Shown: positions 45,601 to 52,791 of the stretch, one piece after another
How positions within the stretch are numbered: the first letter of the stretch is position 1
How the letters are laid out: each line of letters starts with the position of its first letter
From: Sphingopyxis sp. JAI108
Lineage (GTDB): Bacteria; Pseudomonadota; Alphaproteobacteria; Sphingomonadales; Sphingomonadaceae
NCBI RefSeq assembly: GCF_013410105.1
Contig: NZ_JACCCJ010000001.1
Location: forward strand, 1,736,001-1,800,000
DNA: 64,000 bases
Reading direction: 5' to 3'
Notes under the pieces: generated by a model
What the model saw: only the letters and a program-made list of their open reading frames with translations
Databases searched by the model: none
What the model was told of the DNA's origin: nothing
Program-made: the position numbers and the translations under genes

Positions 45601-45819
45601 TTCCTGACCAATCAGGTCGCGAAACTGCCCCTGGTCTTCAATGTGAAGATCACCGCGCCGTTCCGACAGCTCCTGACGTCGGCGAAGGGATTCTATGATC
45701 CGTCGCTGCTGATCGAACAGAATCTCCCGGCCCTTATGCGGGCCCAGGAAGAAGCCGAATCCGCCGCGAGGGGAGAGGACGCCCCCGTTCAGCCACCAGA
45801 AAGCGAGCCTGTGCGATGA
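42652..45819 (+). CDS. ydbH: YdbH-like intermembrane lipid transport protein (AsmA-like)
   Basis: The 1055-residue protein has one N-terminal membrane helix (WLTAGAVIILVAGVWIA) and a very long beta-rich body of repeated DUF-type strands, the AsmA-like fold of YdbH. In E. coli, YdbH, YhdP and TamB form redundant bridges that carry phospholipid to the outer membrane, and YdbH works with YnbE. The gene order here, ydbH-ynbE-ydbL, is the same. It overlaps ynbE by four bases. The coding region begins after a 167-base gap from radC. Confidence 0.87.
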   Translation: MTDVAGGEQPRFKYRTLLFKKRWLTAGAVIILVAGVWIAREPIADEFIRDQLGSRDVPARYTIERIGFRSEVLSDIVIGDPKRPDLTAKRVEVLLGYGWSGPYVSGINADGVRLYGRFVDGRLSFGSLDKFRDPESKDPFALPDLSVALRDARARVETPWGDIGAALNGGGNLRRDFTGKLALVAPRVGAAGCHGDNVSFYGTVLVRDVRPQLVGPLRGGGLRCAGGSVSAASPQVALDLSLSENLQSWKGKADASIVRLVAGPIAADRMGLRASFDGTAVLTRLDVDADMARLRGPDFAAASVNLEAKGSVGSAAPKFDGRIGFARASSSADLRRSLTESARGLSGTPIGPLAARAVGALSRVLADASGSAGFAIAGEGPTARVDLIAPELTSASGAHFTGSAESRIGYLYGADDPAVIATGRWSIGGGDLPAGTLSLDRSAEGKVTGLASFEPYGAEGARLALTPVRFSGGAGGLLRFATTVALSGPLAGGRVERLTVPLNGFLAPTGALAFDGGCSRVAADRIEVSGFRIGRSAIDLCSRPGAPLLSAGPAGLRGDIRIPRIALRGTSGSSPFSLTSGPANLDLSAMRWSLARADIALGEGEDVTRFAADTLTGRATPQGMAGELRGAEGKIGAVPLNMSEIAGQWRFAKGALTLDGGLLLTDAAPDPRFFPLVSDDASLRFADGVIEAKAGFNERKTGTKILDTLIRHRLADTSGSADLAVKELRFDDAFQPDQLTSLALGVVANVQGSVVGDGRIEWTADGVTSRGTFATADASLAAAFGPVTGLTTTLSFDDLIGLRSAPGQIAKINEINPGIPVIDGEIEYRLLGDNRVRIEGGSWPFGGGQLLLHPTTLDFNADNARRLSFDIVGVDAAVFLQNFGFDNINATGVFDGTLPVEFDGLGGRIVDGRIDSRAGGGTLAYVGELSNRNLGTIANFAFGALRSLKYDDLTIILNGDLDGEMVTDIRFGGVGQGEGATRNFLTNQVAKLPLVFNVKITAPFRQLLTSAKGFYDPSLLIEQNLPALMRAQEEAESAARGEDAPVQPPESEPVR

Positions 45820-46043
45820 AGATAAACAAGACTGGAGCAAGGAGGCTGGCGATTGACGTCAGGCATATTGCGGTGATGATAGGTGCGCCGACCCTGATGG
45901 GAGCCTTGGCGGGCTGCGTTCAGATCGAAACGCCCGATAAGCCGATCGAAATCAACCTGAATATCAACATCCGGCAGGAAGTGGTGTACAGGCTGGATGG
46001 CGATGCCAAAAAGCTCATCGAGCAGAATAGCGAGATATTCTGA
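45816..46043 (+). CDS. ynbE: YnbE-family outer membrane lipoprotein
   Basis: The 75-residue protein has a lipoprotein signal ending LMGALAGCVQ and a short mature part with INLNINIRQEVVYRLDGDA, the YnbE signature. YnbE is the outer-membrane partner of YdbH. The ATG overlaps the ydbH stop (ATGA) and the TGA stop overlaps the next start (TGATG), so all three genes are coupled. Confidence 0.88.
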   Translation: MKINKTGARRLAIDVRHIAVMIGAPTLMGALAGCVQIETPDKPIEINLNINIRQEVVYRLDGDAKKLIEQNSEIF

Positions 46044-46459
46044 TGGGGAAGAATGTGATGCGTATGACCAAATGGAAACCGACCGGACTGGCGCTTGCCG
46101 CGATCGCGGCAACGGCTGCCGTGGCCCTTGCCGTGCCGTCGGCGATGGCGCAGCGCGACCCGGCCTATGCCGCGGCGCGCGCCGCCGGGCAGATCGGCGA
46201 GCAGCCCGACGGCTATCTGGGTTTCGCGACGACGCCGACCCCCGCGATCCGCGCGCTGGTGCAGGACCTCAATATCAAGCGGAAGGCGGCTTATACCGCG
46301 AGCGCGCAGTCGACGGGCAGCACCGTCGAGCAATTCGCCTTTACCAGCGGCTGCAATCTGATCGCGAAGACCAAGCCGGGCGAAAAATATCAGACCCCGG
46401 GCGGCGCGTGGAAAACCCGCGATGCCAGCCCGCCCGAACGCGACGCGCGCTGCCCGTAA
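46043..46459 (+). CDS. ydbL: YdbL-like periplasmic protein (DUF1318)
   Basis: The 138-residue protein has a Sec signal peptide (LALAAIAATAAVALAVPSAMA) and a DUF1318 domain: AARAAGQIGEQPDGYLGF, then INIKRKAAYTASA-like VQDLNIKRKAAYTA. In E. coli YdbL is the periplasmic chaperone-like partner that keeps YnbE from over-assembling with YdbH. Starts at 46043 or at the ATG at 46058 are possible. A C-terminal Cys pair (SGCNLIAKTKPG and DARCP) may form a disulfide. A strong terminator follows. Confidence 0.85.
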   Translation: MGKNVMRMTKWKPTGLALAAIAATAAVALAVPSAMAQRDPAYAAARAAGQIGEQPDGYLGFATTPTPAIRALVQDLNIKRKAAYTASAQSTGSTVEQFAFTSGCNLIAKTKPGEKYQTPGGAWKTRDASPPERDARCP

Positions 46460-46498
46460 GATCCGAATCCGAATAATGGAGCCCGAGGGCTCTCATAT

Positions 46499-46530
46499 GC
46501 CGCCGCGCCCCTAAACGCGGCGGCATTTTT
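46499..46530 (+). terminator. Rho-independent terminator after ydbL
   Basis: A 9-bp perfect stem, GCCGCCGCG (46499-46507) and CGCGGCGGC (46516-46524), with an 8-base loop, is followed by ATTTTTG. It ends the ydbH-ynbE-ydbL transcript 39 bases after the ydbL stop. Confidence 0.9.
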
Positions 46531-46549
46531 GTGCGCACAAGCAGAAGCA

Positions 46550-46621
46550 TTGACTTAAGCGGGCGGCGTTCCTAAACGGACCGCGCCTTAGGGGTCCCCC
46601 GAATTTTCGGGCCTTTTTTTG
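46550..46621 (+). promoter_or_regulatory. Candidate atp promoter with a terminator-like hairpin in the leader
   Basis: TTGACT at 46550-46555 and TAAACG at 46573-46578, 17 bases apart, could be -35 and -10 boxes; the -10 match is weak. Just downstream a hairpin CCCGAA/TTCGGG (46598-46611) is followed by eight T (46614-46621), 50 bases before atpI. That arrangement would fit early termination or attenuation. The promoter is inference; the hairpin and T run are directly visible. Confidence 0.5.
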
Positions 46622-46670
46622 TAGGCGGAATCGGGAGTTTCCGGTTCTGTTTCAGGAGGATGGCGAGAGA

Positions 46671-47000
46671 ATGACGGGGAATGGCAGCGATCCGGAACTT
46701 GGCTCTGAGGATTCGCGCCTGGTCTCGCTCGAAGAGCGATTGGACCGGGCCGAAGCCGCAGAAGCAAGAAGGACCGCAGTGACCGCCGGACCGGAGACCG
46801 ATGCGAATTACAAGCTCGGTAATCGTGTTCTGGCCGAGCTGCTGGGCGGGATCGGTGGCGGCGCACTGGTCGGTTGGACGATCGACCATTTTGCCGGCAC
46901 GGCGCCCTGGGGCCTGTTGGTGGTGCTGTTCCTCGGAATAGGCGTCGCCTTCAGAAACATATTTCGGATTGCGAATGTTCGGCCCAAAAAGCCGGATTGA
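46671..47000 (+). CDS. atpI: ATP synthase protein I (AtpI)
   Basis: The 109-residue protein has a charged N-terminal half and two membrane helices: LLGGIGGGALVGWTIDHF and LLVVLFLGIGVAFRNIF. Its position at the head of the F0 genes identifies it as AtpI, a helper in c-ring assembly and possibly magnesium handling. A purine-rich CAGGAGGA lies about ten bases before the ATG. It is followed by atpB after 23 bases. Confidence 0.88.
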   Translation: MTGNGSDPELGSEDSRLVSLEERLDRAEAAEARRTAVTAGPETDANYKLGNRVLAELLGGIGGGALVGWTIDHFAGTAPWGLLVVLFLGIGVAFRNIFRIANVRPKKPD

Positions 47001-47023
47001 CAGGATTTTAGGCGAGGTATCGC

Positions 47024-47803
47024 GTGGCGGATCAAGGCAAAGTGGACCCGATGCACCAGTTCGAGGTGCAGAAGATGTTCGACATGTTCCATGTCGGGGG
47101 TCAGGAGGTTGCCTTTACCACCAGCGCGCTGTGGATGGTCATCGCGGGCCTCTTGCTGTGGGTCTTCATGATCGGCGGGATGAAGCGCCAGCTCGTTCCT
47201 GGCCGCTGGCAGGTCGCCGTCGAGGGCTTCACCGGCTTCATCTCCAGCATGATGAATGCCAATATCGGCCCTGAAGGCCGCAAATATACGCCCTATGTCT
47301 TCTCGCTCTTCATGTTCATCCTGATGCTGAACGTGCTGGGTCTGATGCCCTTCGGCCTGTTCGGCCTGCACCCCTTCACCGTGACGAGCCACTTCGCGAT
47401 CACCGGCGTGCTCGCGATCCTCAGCTTCGCGATCGTGCTGATCGTCGGCTTCTGGCGCCACGGTTTCCATTTCTTCTCGCTCTTCGTGCCGCATGGCACC
47501 CCGATCTGGCTGATGTGGCTGATCCCGGCGATCGAACTGGTGTCGTTCCTCGTCCGCCCGTTCAGTCTCGCGCTGCGACTGTTCGTCGCAATGACCGCGG
47601 GCCACGTGCTGATGAAGGTGTTTGCGTCGTTCATCATCGACGGGATCGCGGCGGGCCCGGCGATCGGTATTGGTGTCGGCCTCCCCAGCATGGCATTGAT
47701 GATCGGTATCAGTGGTCTCGAACTGCTGGTCGCGGGTATCCAGGCTTATGTTTTCGCGCTGCTCACGTCGCTCTATCTGAACGACGCGATCAATCTGCAC
47801 TGA
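47024..47803 (+). CDS. atpB: ATP synthase F0 subunit a
   Basis: The 259-residue protein is subunit a: five or six membrane helices, with the essential Arg in SLALRLFVAMTAGHVLMKV, VLGLMPFGLFGLHPFTVTSH, and a C-terminal LLVAGIQAYVFALLTSLYL. It forms the proton half-channels with the c ring. The start is a GTG at 47024. It lies between atpI and atpE as in other alphaproteobacteria. Confidence 0.95.
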   Translation: MADQGKVDPMHQFEVQKMFDMFHVGGQEVAFTTSALWMVIAGLLLWVFMIGGMKRQLVPGRWQVAVEGFTGFISSMMNANIGPEGRKYTPYVFSLFMFILMLNVLGLMPFGLFGLHPFTVTSHFAITGVLAILSFAIVLIVGFWRHGFHFFSLFVPHGTPIWLMWLIPAIELVSFLVRPFSLALRLFVAMTAGHVLMKVFASFIIDGIAAGPAIGIGVGLPSMALMIGISGLELLVAGIQAYVFALLTSLYLNDAINLH

Positions 47804-47845
47804 TTTTTCAACTGCATAATTATCGTTTTTCCCAAGGAGTATAAA

Positions 47846-48076
47846 ATGGACGTTCAAGCTGCTTCGCTCATCGGCGCCGGTCTGGCCGCTATCGGTGCCG
47901 GTATGGCCGCCATCGGTGTGGGCAACGTGTTCGGTAGCTTCCTCGAAAGCGCGCTGCGCAACCCCGCGGCGGCCGACGGCCAGCAGGGCCGCCTGTTCAT
48001 CGGCTTCGCGGCCGCCGAACTTCTCGGCCTGCTGTCGTTCCTGATCGCGATCCTGCTGTACCTCAAGGCAGCCTGA
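47846..48076 (+). CDS. atpE: ATP synthase F0 subunit c
   Basis: The 76-residue hairpin protein has Gly-rich helix 1 ([19 protein letters not shown]), the polar loop [11 protein letters not shown] and helix 2 with the proton-carrying Glu in [14 protein letters not shown] strong AAGGAG six bases before the ATG, and the hairpin right after the gene, fit the high copy number of subunit c. Confidence 0.96.
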   Translation: MDVQAASLIGAGLAAIGAGMAAIGVGNVFGSFLESALRNPAAADGQQGRLFIGFAAAELLGLLSFLIAILLYLKAA

Positions 48077-48084
48077 TTTCGTCT

Positions 48085-48115
48085 GCGGGGCCGGCGCGCT
48101 GAGCGCGGGCCCCGC
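48085..48115 (+). other. GC-rich hairpin between atpE and atpF'
   Basis: GCGGGGCC (48085-48092) pairs with GGCCCCGC (48108-48115), with an inner GCGC/GCGC stem after a G-G mismatch. CTTTTCTTTT follows within ten bases. It lies nine bases after the atpE stop and may stabilise the upstream message or act as a partial terminator. Confidence 0.7.
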
Positions 48116-48147
48116 GACTGCTTTTCTTTTGTCGGTCGAGTAAATCC

Positions 48148-48645
48148 ATGCCTCAAATCAGCCAATTTGCTGAAAGCTGGTACGCCGCATCTCAGATTTT
48201 CTGGGTGCTGCTGACCTTCGGCTTCGTCTTTTTCGTCATCGGCCGCGGCATGCTGCCGAAGATCGAGGCGACGGTGGACGCGCGCGACCGCAAGGTGGCC
48301 GACGATCTGGCAGCGGCGAAAGCTGCGCACGCCGCGGCCGACGGTCTGGAAGAAAGCTATCGCCAGCAGAGCGACGCGAGCCGCGCCGCCGCGCAAAAGG
48401 CGGTGACCGACGCCAAGGGCAAGGCCGCGAAGGACGCCGAAAAGCGTTTGGCGAAGGTCGATGCCGAACTCGCGGACAAGCTGGCGGCAGCGGAAGCCGA
48501 AATCGGCGCCGCGCGCTCGTCGGCAATGGCGGAAATCGAGGCGGTCGCGGCCGAAGCGGCGGGCGACCTCGTCGCCAAGCTCTCGGGTGTGAAGGTTGCC
48601 GCGGCGGACGCCAAGGCAGCGGTGAAGGCGGTGCTCCATGGCTGA
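48148..48645 (+). CDS. ATP synthase F0 subunit b' (first b-type subunit)
   Basis: The 165-residue protein has one N-terminal helix (IFWVLLTFGFVFFVIGRGML) and a long Ala/Lys/Glu coiled coil, the plan of the peripheral stalk. Being the first of two b-type genes after atpE, it corresponds to b' (atpF' or atpG in some schemes). It would pair with the next gene's product in the heterodimeric stalk. Its 3' end overlaps atpF by eight bases. Confidence 0.9.
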   Translation: MPQISQFAESWYAASQIFWVLLTFGFVFFVIGRGMLPKIEATVDARDRKVADDLAAAKAAHAAADGLEESYRQQSDASRAAAQKAVTDAKGKAAKDAEKRLAKVDAELADKLAAAEAEIGAARSSAMAEIEAVAAEAAGDLVAKLSGVKVAAADAKAAVKAVLHG

Positions 48646-49171
48646 TTTCCTAATGATCCTGGCCGAAGGTGCCGCTGAACCGAAGTCTTTCGGTATCCTC
48701 ACCGCGACAAGCTGGGTTTCGATCGCCATGGCGATCTTTATCGCGATCCTGTTGTGGAAGAAGGTGCCGGCGATGATCGCGGGCATGCTCGACAACAAGA
48801 TTGCCGAGATTTCGAAGCAGCTCAAGGAAGCCGAGGCGCTGCGCCTCGACGCCGAATCGCTGAAGGCCGAATATGAGGCGAAGCTTGCCGACGCCGCCAA
48901 GGAAGCCGATGAAATGCGCGCCCGTGCCGATGCCGAGGCCGAGGCGCTCGTCGCCAAGGCAAAGGCCGACGCGACCGCGCTGATCGCGCGCCGCAAGCAG
49001 ATGGCCGAAGACCGCATCGCGGCGGCCGAAGCCGGCGCGCTCGCCGAGGTCCGCACGGCGGCCGCCAAAGCGGCGACCGAAGCGGCCGCACGGCTGATCG
49101 CCGACAAGCATGACGCCGCGGCCGACAAGGCGCTGGTCGATCAAGCCATCGCGGGTGTCGCCCGGAGCTGA
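48638..49171 (+). CDS. atpF: ATP synthase F0 subunit b
   Basis: The 177-residue protein has a short N-terminal lead, a membrane helix (WVSIAMAIFIAILLWKKVPAM), then a long charged coiled coil rich in Ala, Glu and Lys (about 60-150). It is the second stalk subunit. It closes the F0 operon; the F1 genes are not in this window and are presumably elsewhere. A strong terminator follows. Confidence 0.92.
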   Translation: MADFLMILAEGAAEPKSFGILTATSWVSIAMAIFIAILLWKKVPAMIAGMLDNKIAEISKQLKEAEALRLDAESLKAEYEAKLADAAKEADEMRARADAEAEALVAKAKADATALIARRKQMAEDRIAAAEAGALAEVRTAAAKAATEAAARLIADKHDAAADKALVDQAIAGVARS

Positions 49172-49199
49172 GCTCTTCGCCACTGCCGGATAAACGAAG

Positions 49200-49225
49200 C
49201 GCCCGCGGTCTTCCGCGGGCGTTTT
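49200..49225 (+). terminator. Rho-independent terminator of the F0 operon
   Basis: A perfect 9-bp stem, CGCCCGCGG (49200-49208) and CCGCGGGCG (49213-49221), with a TCTT loop and TTTT after it, lies 28 bases past the atpF stop. Confidence 0.9.
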
Positions 49226-49253
49226 GCTTTGTGCAATGTGGGAAGTGTTGGCT

Positions 49254-49282
49254 GAACGACCGGTTTCGACCGATTGCGGACA
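49254..49282. repeat. Intergenic motif before the DUF2750 gene (CCGGTTTCGACC...GCGGACATC)
   Basis: The stretch contains ACCGGTTTCGACC, which closely matches ACCGGTTTTCGACC at 6564-6577, and GCGGACATC, which recurs in the element after the DUF2750 gene. It looks like one part of a dispersed intergenic element; copy number outside the window is not known to me. Confidence 0.5.
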
Positions 49283-49309
49283 TCAATGGAATGTGCTGAT
49301 TATCTACGT

Positions 49310-49663
49310 ATGAGCATATCTGCGATCAATGCCGACGCATTTGTCACCGAAGCGTTGGAGGCGCTTAAGGTCTGGGGAATTCGGGACAGCGCTGGCTTTC
49401 CAACATCAACAAATGCATCCGGCGAAATTGCGATGCCGTTCTGGTCATCGGAAGCGCGGGCAAAGCGGGTCGTTGAAACTGTGAACGCCTACAAAAATTT
49501 CGAACCGGTTCCAATAGAGCTGACTACCTTCGCCGAAAAATGGCTGCCCGGTATGCAGAAGGACGGCCTGCTTTGCGGACTAAACTGGTCGGGAGAACGG
49601 GTAACAGGCTACGACCTCGCACCTAGTGACGTGCTAGCCAAGTTTATGGCCTACAGGCCTTAG
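49310..49663 (+). CDS. DUF2750 domain protein
   Basis: The 117-residue reading starts MSISAINADAFVTEALEALK. The DUF2750 pattern is clear: a Trp-rich LKVWGIRDS, PFWSSEARAKRVVE, FEPVPIELTTFAEKWLPGM and GLLCGLNWSGERVTGYDLAP. The family is small and of unknown function. GC content is distinctly lower than in flanking genes (128 of 240 bases over 49321-49560, about 53 percent), which suggests recent acquisition. ATGs at 49274 and 49286 are also in frame. Repeat-like motifs flank it. Confidence 0.85.
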   Translation: MSISAINADAFVTEALEALKVWGIRDSAGFPTSTNASGEIAMPFWSSEARAKRVVETVNAYKNFEPVPIELTTFAEKWLPGMQKDGLLCGLNWSGERVTGYDLAPSDVLAKFMAYRP

Positions 49664-49690
49664 GTCCGCTTTCCACCCCAAAGCGGACAT
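49664..49690. repeat. Intergenic hairpin motif after the DUF2750 gene (GTCCGCTTT...AAAGCGGAC)
   Basis: GTCCGCTTT (49664-49672) and AAAGCGGAC (49680-49688) form a perfect 9-bp stem around CCACCCC. It begins at the base after the TAG stop, so it may end the transcript, although no T tract follows. The style recalls a repeat family common in sphingomonads. Confidence 0.7.
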
Positions 49691-49734
49691 CGGAAATATG
49701 CAGGCTTGGCTCCCGCCGTTCCCGCCACCAGCCG

Positions 49735-51072
49735 CTAATCATCGCCCGGTCGCGCGCCGATCTTTGGCGGCATGATGCGTTTCGCAAGCCCGTGATACAG
49801 CCGCGTCGGGCAGATTTGTGCGCTGGTCCAGTCGGCGATCAGCGCGGTGGCGAACAGCGGCAGGATGATGCCGCGCGCCGCGGTGGTTTCGATCAGGATG
49901 ATCACTGCGGTCAGCGGCGCCCGTACGACCCCGACGAAATAGGCGGCCATGCCCAGCATCACGACCGCGCCCGCCGGACTTTCGGGAAAGGCGGGGGTCA
50001 GCAGATTGCCGAAACCGGCGCCGACGGCGAGCGATGGCGCGAAGATGCCGCCCGGTGCGCCGCTGAGTGTCGAGGCGAGCGCCGCGGCGAACTTGGCCGG
50101 GAAAAACCAGAGCTTGCCCTGATGGCCTTCGACCAGGAATTTCGTGACGTCATAGCCCGTGCCCCACGTGCCGCCGTTGGTCGCGATCCCGACGAGCGCG
50201 ACGACGAGGCCGCATCCCGCAGCGAACAGCACCGGCTGCGTGGCTGCGCGCCGGGCCCAACCGGTCGAGCGGTCGCTTGCCGCCAGGACGATCCTTGCGA
50301 ACAATCCGCCGGCCAGCCCGCCGCCGATCCCGGCTATCGGCGCGATCAGCAGCACGTCCGAAACGGGCAGCGTATCGCGCATCACGCCGAAATAAACATA
50401 ATCGCCCGCAACCGACAGGCTGACGAGACCGGCGATCAGGACAGCGCCCATCGTCAGCACGGCGACGCGCTGTTCATAGGCTGCTGCGAGTTCCTCGATG
50501 GCAAAGGCGATGCCCGCGAGCGGCGTATTGAACGCCGCCGCGACGCCTGCCGCACCGCCGGCGATAAAGACGCCCGCGGTGACGCGGACTTTGAGCAGGC
50601 GGTGCATCGCGACCATGATCGCCGCGCTGACCTGAACCGTCGGCCCCTCGCGCCCGACCGAGCCGCCGACCGACAATGTGGCGATCGTCAGACCGAGCTT
50701 GGCAAAGGCGGTGCGCAGCGACACCAACGGCCCGGTCGCTTCCTGCTCGGGGCGGCGCCCGGCGGCAATGATTTGCGGGATGCCCGAACCGCGCGATGCC
50801 GGGAAATAGCGGTTCGCGGTCCAGACGATCAGCGCAAAGGCGGTCGGTGTGATCAGGAGTGGCAGCCACCAGGCGCGATCCGAAATGCGAAAGATCAGGT
50901 GCTGCGCCCGGTCGCCGGCGGCGGCGAAGGCCAAGGCCACCAGGCCCAGCAGGATCGCACCGCCGACCATCGCGACGCGGCGGCGAATATCACCGACTTC
51001 GCTGCGGGCGCGACGATTGAAGCGATGCTGCGCGAGGCGGGCCCAGCGCGGGATTGTCGGCTTGGAAGGCAT
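49735..51072 (-). CDS. ClC-family chloride channel or chloride/proton antiporter
   Basis: The 445-residue protein has many membrane helices and the ClC selectivity motifs in order: GSGIPQI, GREGPTVQVSA (with the gating Glu), and GGIFAPSLAVGAGFG. The gating Glu suggests proton-coupled exchange rather than a pure channel. There are no CBS domains. It may aid pH or anion balance. The gene stands alone between the DUF2750 gene and the carbonic anhydrase. Confidence 0.92.
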   Translation of the reverse strand: MPSKPTIPRWARLAQHRFNRRARSEVGDIRRRVAMVGGAILLGLVALAFAAAGDRAQHLIFRISDRAWWLPLLITPTAFALIVWTANRYFPASRGSGIPQIIAAGRRPEQEATGPLVSLRTAFAKLGLTIATLSVGGSVGREGPTVQVSAAIMVAMHRLLKVRVTAGVFIAGGAAGVAAAFNTPLAGIAFAIEELAAAYEQRVAVLTMGAVLIAGLVSLSVAGDYVYFGVMRDTLPVSDVLLIAPIAGIGGGLAGGLFARIVLAASDRSTGWARRAATQPVLFAAGCGLVVALVGIATNGGTWGTGYDVTKFLVEGHQGKLWFFPAKFAAALASTLSGAPGGIFAPSLAVGAGFGNLLTPAFPESPAGAVVMLGMAAYFVGVVRAPLTAVIILIETTAARGIILPLFATALIADWTSAQICPTRLYHGLAKRIMPPKIGARPGDD

Positions 51073-51142
51073 GGGGGAGGGCTGTGAACCCGCCGCCAGC
51101 CGGGCGCAACCCCTGTCCCGCGATCGCGTCGGCCCGGCAGGT

Positions 51143-51781
51143 TCAGGCGGGTGCGAATTCCCCCGTCGCTTCGTCCATCACATGCAATATCCCGTCGCCG
51201 ATCGCGAAAAAGGCGCCGCGCAGTTTCAGGCTCCCACGCTTTTCCTTCTCCTGGATGCAGGGGAAGGTGCGCAAATTCGCGATACTCACGCGCACGGCCG
51301 CCATTTCCATCGCGCGGCCCGCTTCGCGGTTGTCGATCTGTGGATGGGCGGCACGCACCGCCTCGCTCGCCTCGTCGAGCAGGCCGATCCAGTCGGCGAT
51401 AAAGCCGCCGCGCCCGGGCTCCGCGCCTTCCATCGACTTGTGGAGCGCTGCATGGCACCCGCCGCAAAGGCCGTGCCCCATCACGACGATTTCCTCGACC
51501 TTCAGGAACTGCACCGCGAATTCGAGCGCCGCCGAGACGCCGTGGCGTCCCGGGGTCGTCTCGAACGGCGGCACCAGCGCCGCGACGTTGCGGACGACGA
51601 AGATTTCGCCCGGGCTGGTGTCGAAAATCTGCGAGGGTTCGGACCGGCTGTCCGAACAGGCGATCACCATCACCTTGGGCGACTGTCCTTCGGCAAGCTG
51701 TTCCCAGCGTTCGCGTTGCTCCGCCCAGCCGCCGTTACGGAAACGCCGGTAGCCCTCGATCATATCTGTAAAGTGAGTCAT
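51143..51781 (-). CDS. Beta-class carbonic anhydrase
   Basis: The 212-residue protein has the zinc and active-site motifs ACSDSR (Cys, Asp, Arg) and [12 protein letters not shown] (His and Cys ligands), with [11 protein letters not shown] between them. It interconverts carbon dioxide and bicarbonate in the cytosol. It is divergent from lipA over 62 bases. The ClC gene lies 70 bases downstream on the same strand, so bicarbonate and chloride handling could be linked, which is inference. Confidence 0.94.
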   Translation of the reverse strand: MTHFTDMIEGYRRFRNGGWAEQRERWEQLAEGQSPKVMVIACSDSRSEPSQIFDTSPGEIFVVRNVAALVPPFETTPGRHGVSAALEFAVQFLKVEEIVVMGHGLCGGCHAALHKSMEGAEPGRGGFIADWIGLLDEASEAVRAAHPQIDNREAGRAMEMAAVRVSIANLRTFPCIQEKEKRGSLKLRGAFFAIGDGILHVMDEATGEFAPA

Positions 51782-51843
51782 GGAGGCGCCTTAGCATAGG
51801 TAGAGAGGTTGAGAAGAGGCGCGTGCGCGACTATGTGGGCGGC

Positions 51844-52791
51844 ATGAACGCTCCCGCCCAGCCTCAACCGGCCTCCGCCGTCACCCCCAGCCAGCGCCAG
51901 CGCAAGCCCGACTGGATCCGCGTCAAGGCGCCGACCAGCCCCGGCTATGCCGAAACGCGCAAGCTGATGCGCGAGCTGAACCTGCACACGGTTTGCGAAG
52001 AGGCGGCGTGTCCGAACATCGGCGAATGCTGGACCAAGAAGCATGCGACGGTGATGATCCTCGGCGATACCTGCACCCGCGCCTGCGCCTTTTGCAACGT
52101 CAAGACCGGGATGCCGCGCCCCGTCGACCTGCTCGAGCCCGAACATACGGCGATCGCCGCGGCGAAGATGGGGCTCAGCCACATCGTCATCACCTCGGTC
52201 GACCGTGACGATTTGCCCGATGGCGGCGCGAGCCAGTTCGTCAAGGTGATCAACGCGCTGCGCCGCGAAACGCCGCAGACGACGATCGAAATCCTGACCC
52301 CCGACTTTCGCAACAAGCCCGAAAGCGCCGTCGCGGCGATCGTCGATGCGCGCCCCGACGTCTATAACCATAATCTCGAAACCGTGCCGCGGCTCTATCC
52401 GACGATCCGCCCCGGCGCGCGCTATTATGCCTCGCTGCGCCTGCTCGAAAGCGTCAAGCGTCGCGATCCGTCGATCTTCACCAAGTCGGGCATCATGCTC
52501 GGCCTTGGCGAGGAGCGGATGGAGGTCCATCAGGTGATGGACGACATGCGCAGCGCCGACATCGATTTCATGACGATGGGCCAATATCTCCAGCCGACGC
52601 CCAAACATGCCAAGGTCGCGGAATTCGTGACGCCGCAGGCGTTCGACGCCTATGCGCAGATCGCGCGCGCGAAGGGCTTCCTGCAGGTCGCGTCATCGCC
52701 GCTCACGCGTTCCAGCTATCACGCCGGCGACGATTTCGAACGGATGCGCGCCGCGCGCGAGGCGCAACTGGCGCGCGTGAAGGCGGACTGA
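51844..52791 (+). CDS. lipA: Lipoyl synthase
   Basis: The 315-residue protein is a radical SAM enzyme with two iron-sulfur clusters: the auxiliary cluster [12 protein letters not shown] (about 49-60), the SAM cluster CTRACAFC, and the C-terminal serine ligand in [11 protein letters not shown]. It inserts sulfur into octanoyl groups on lipoyl domains. The start at 51844 (MNAPAQPQP) is preferred to the frame from 51823; the Shine-Dalgarno is weak. The ratA-like gene follows directly at the stop. Confidence 0.95.
   Translation: MNAPAQPQPASAVTPSQRQRKPDWIRVKAPTSPGYAETRKLMRELNLHTVCEEAACPNIGECWTKKHATVMILGDTCTRACAFCNVKTGMPRPVDLLEPEHTAIAAAKMGLSHIVITSVDRDDLPDGGASQFVKVINALRRETPQTTIEILTPDFRNKPESAVAAIVDARPDVYNHNLETVPRLYPTIRPGARYYASLRLLESVKRRDPSIFTKSGIMLGLGEERMEVHQVMDDMRSADIDFMTMGQYLQPTPKHAKVAEFVTPQAFDAYAQIARAKGFLQVASSPLTRSSYHAGDDFERMRAAREAQLARVKAD

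Noticed and set aside
43378-45840. 820-residue minus-strand frame
   Set aside because: It is antisense to ydbH and shows no domain; the plus-strand operon context is decisive.
49664-49734. A Rho-independent terminator after the DUF2750 gene
   Set aside because: The hairpin is perfect but no T run follows; I list it only as a repeat-like hairpin.
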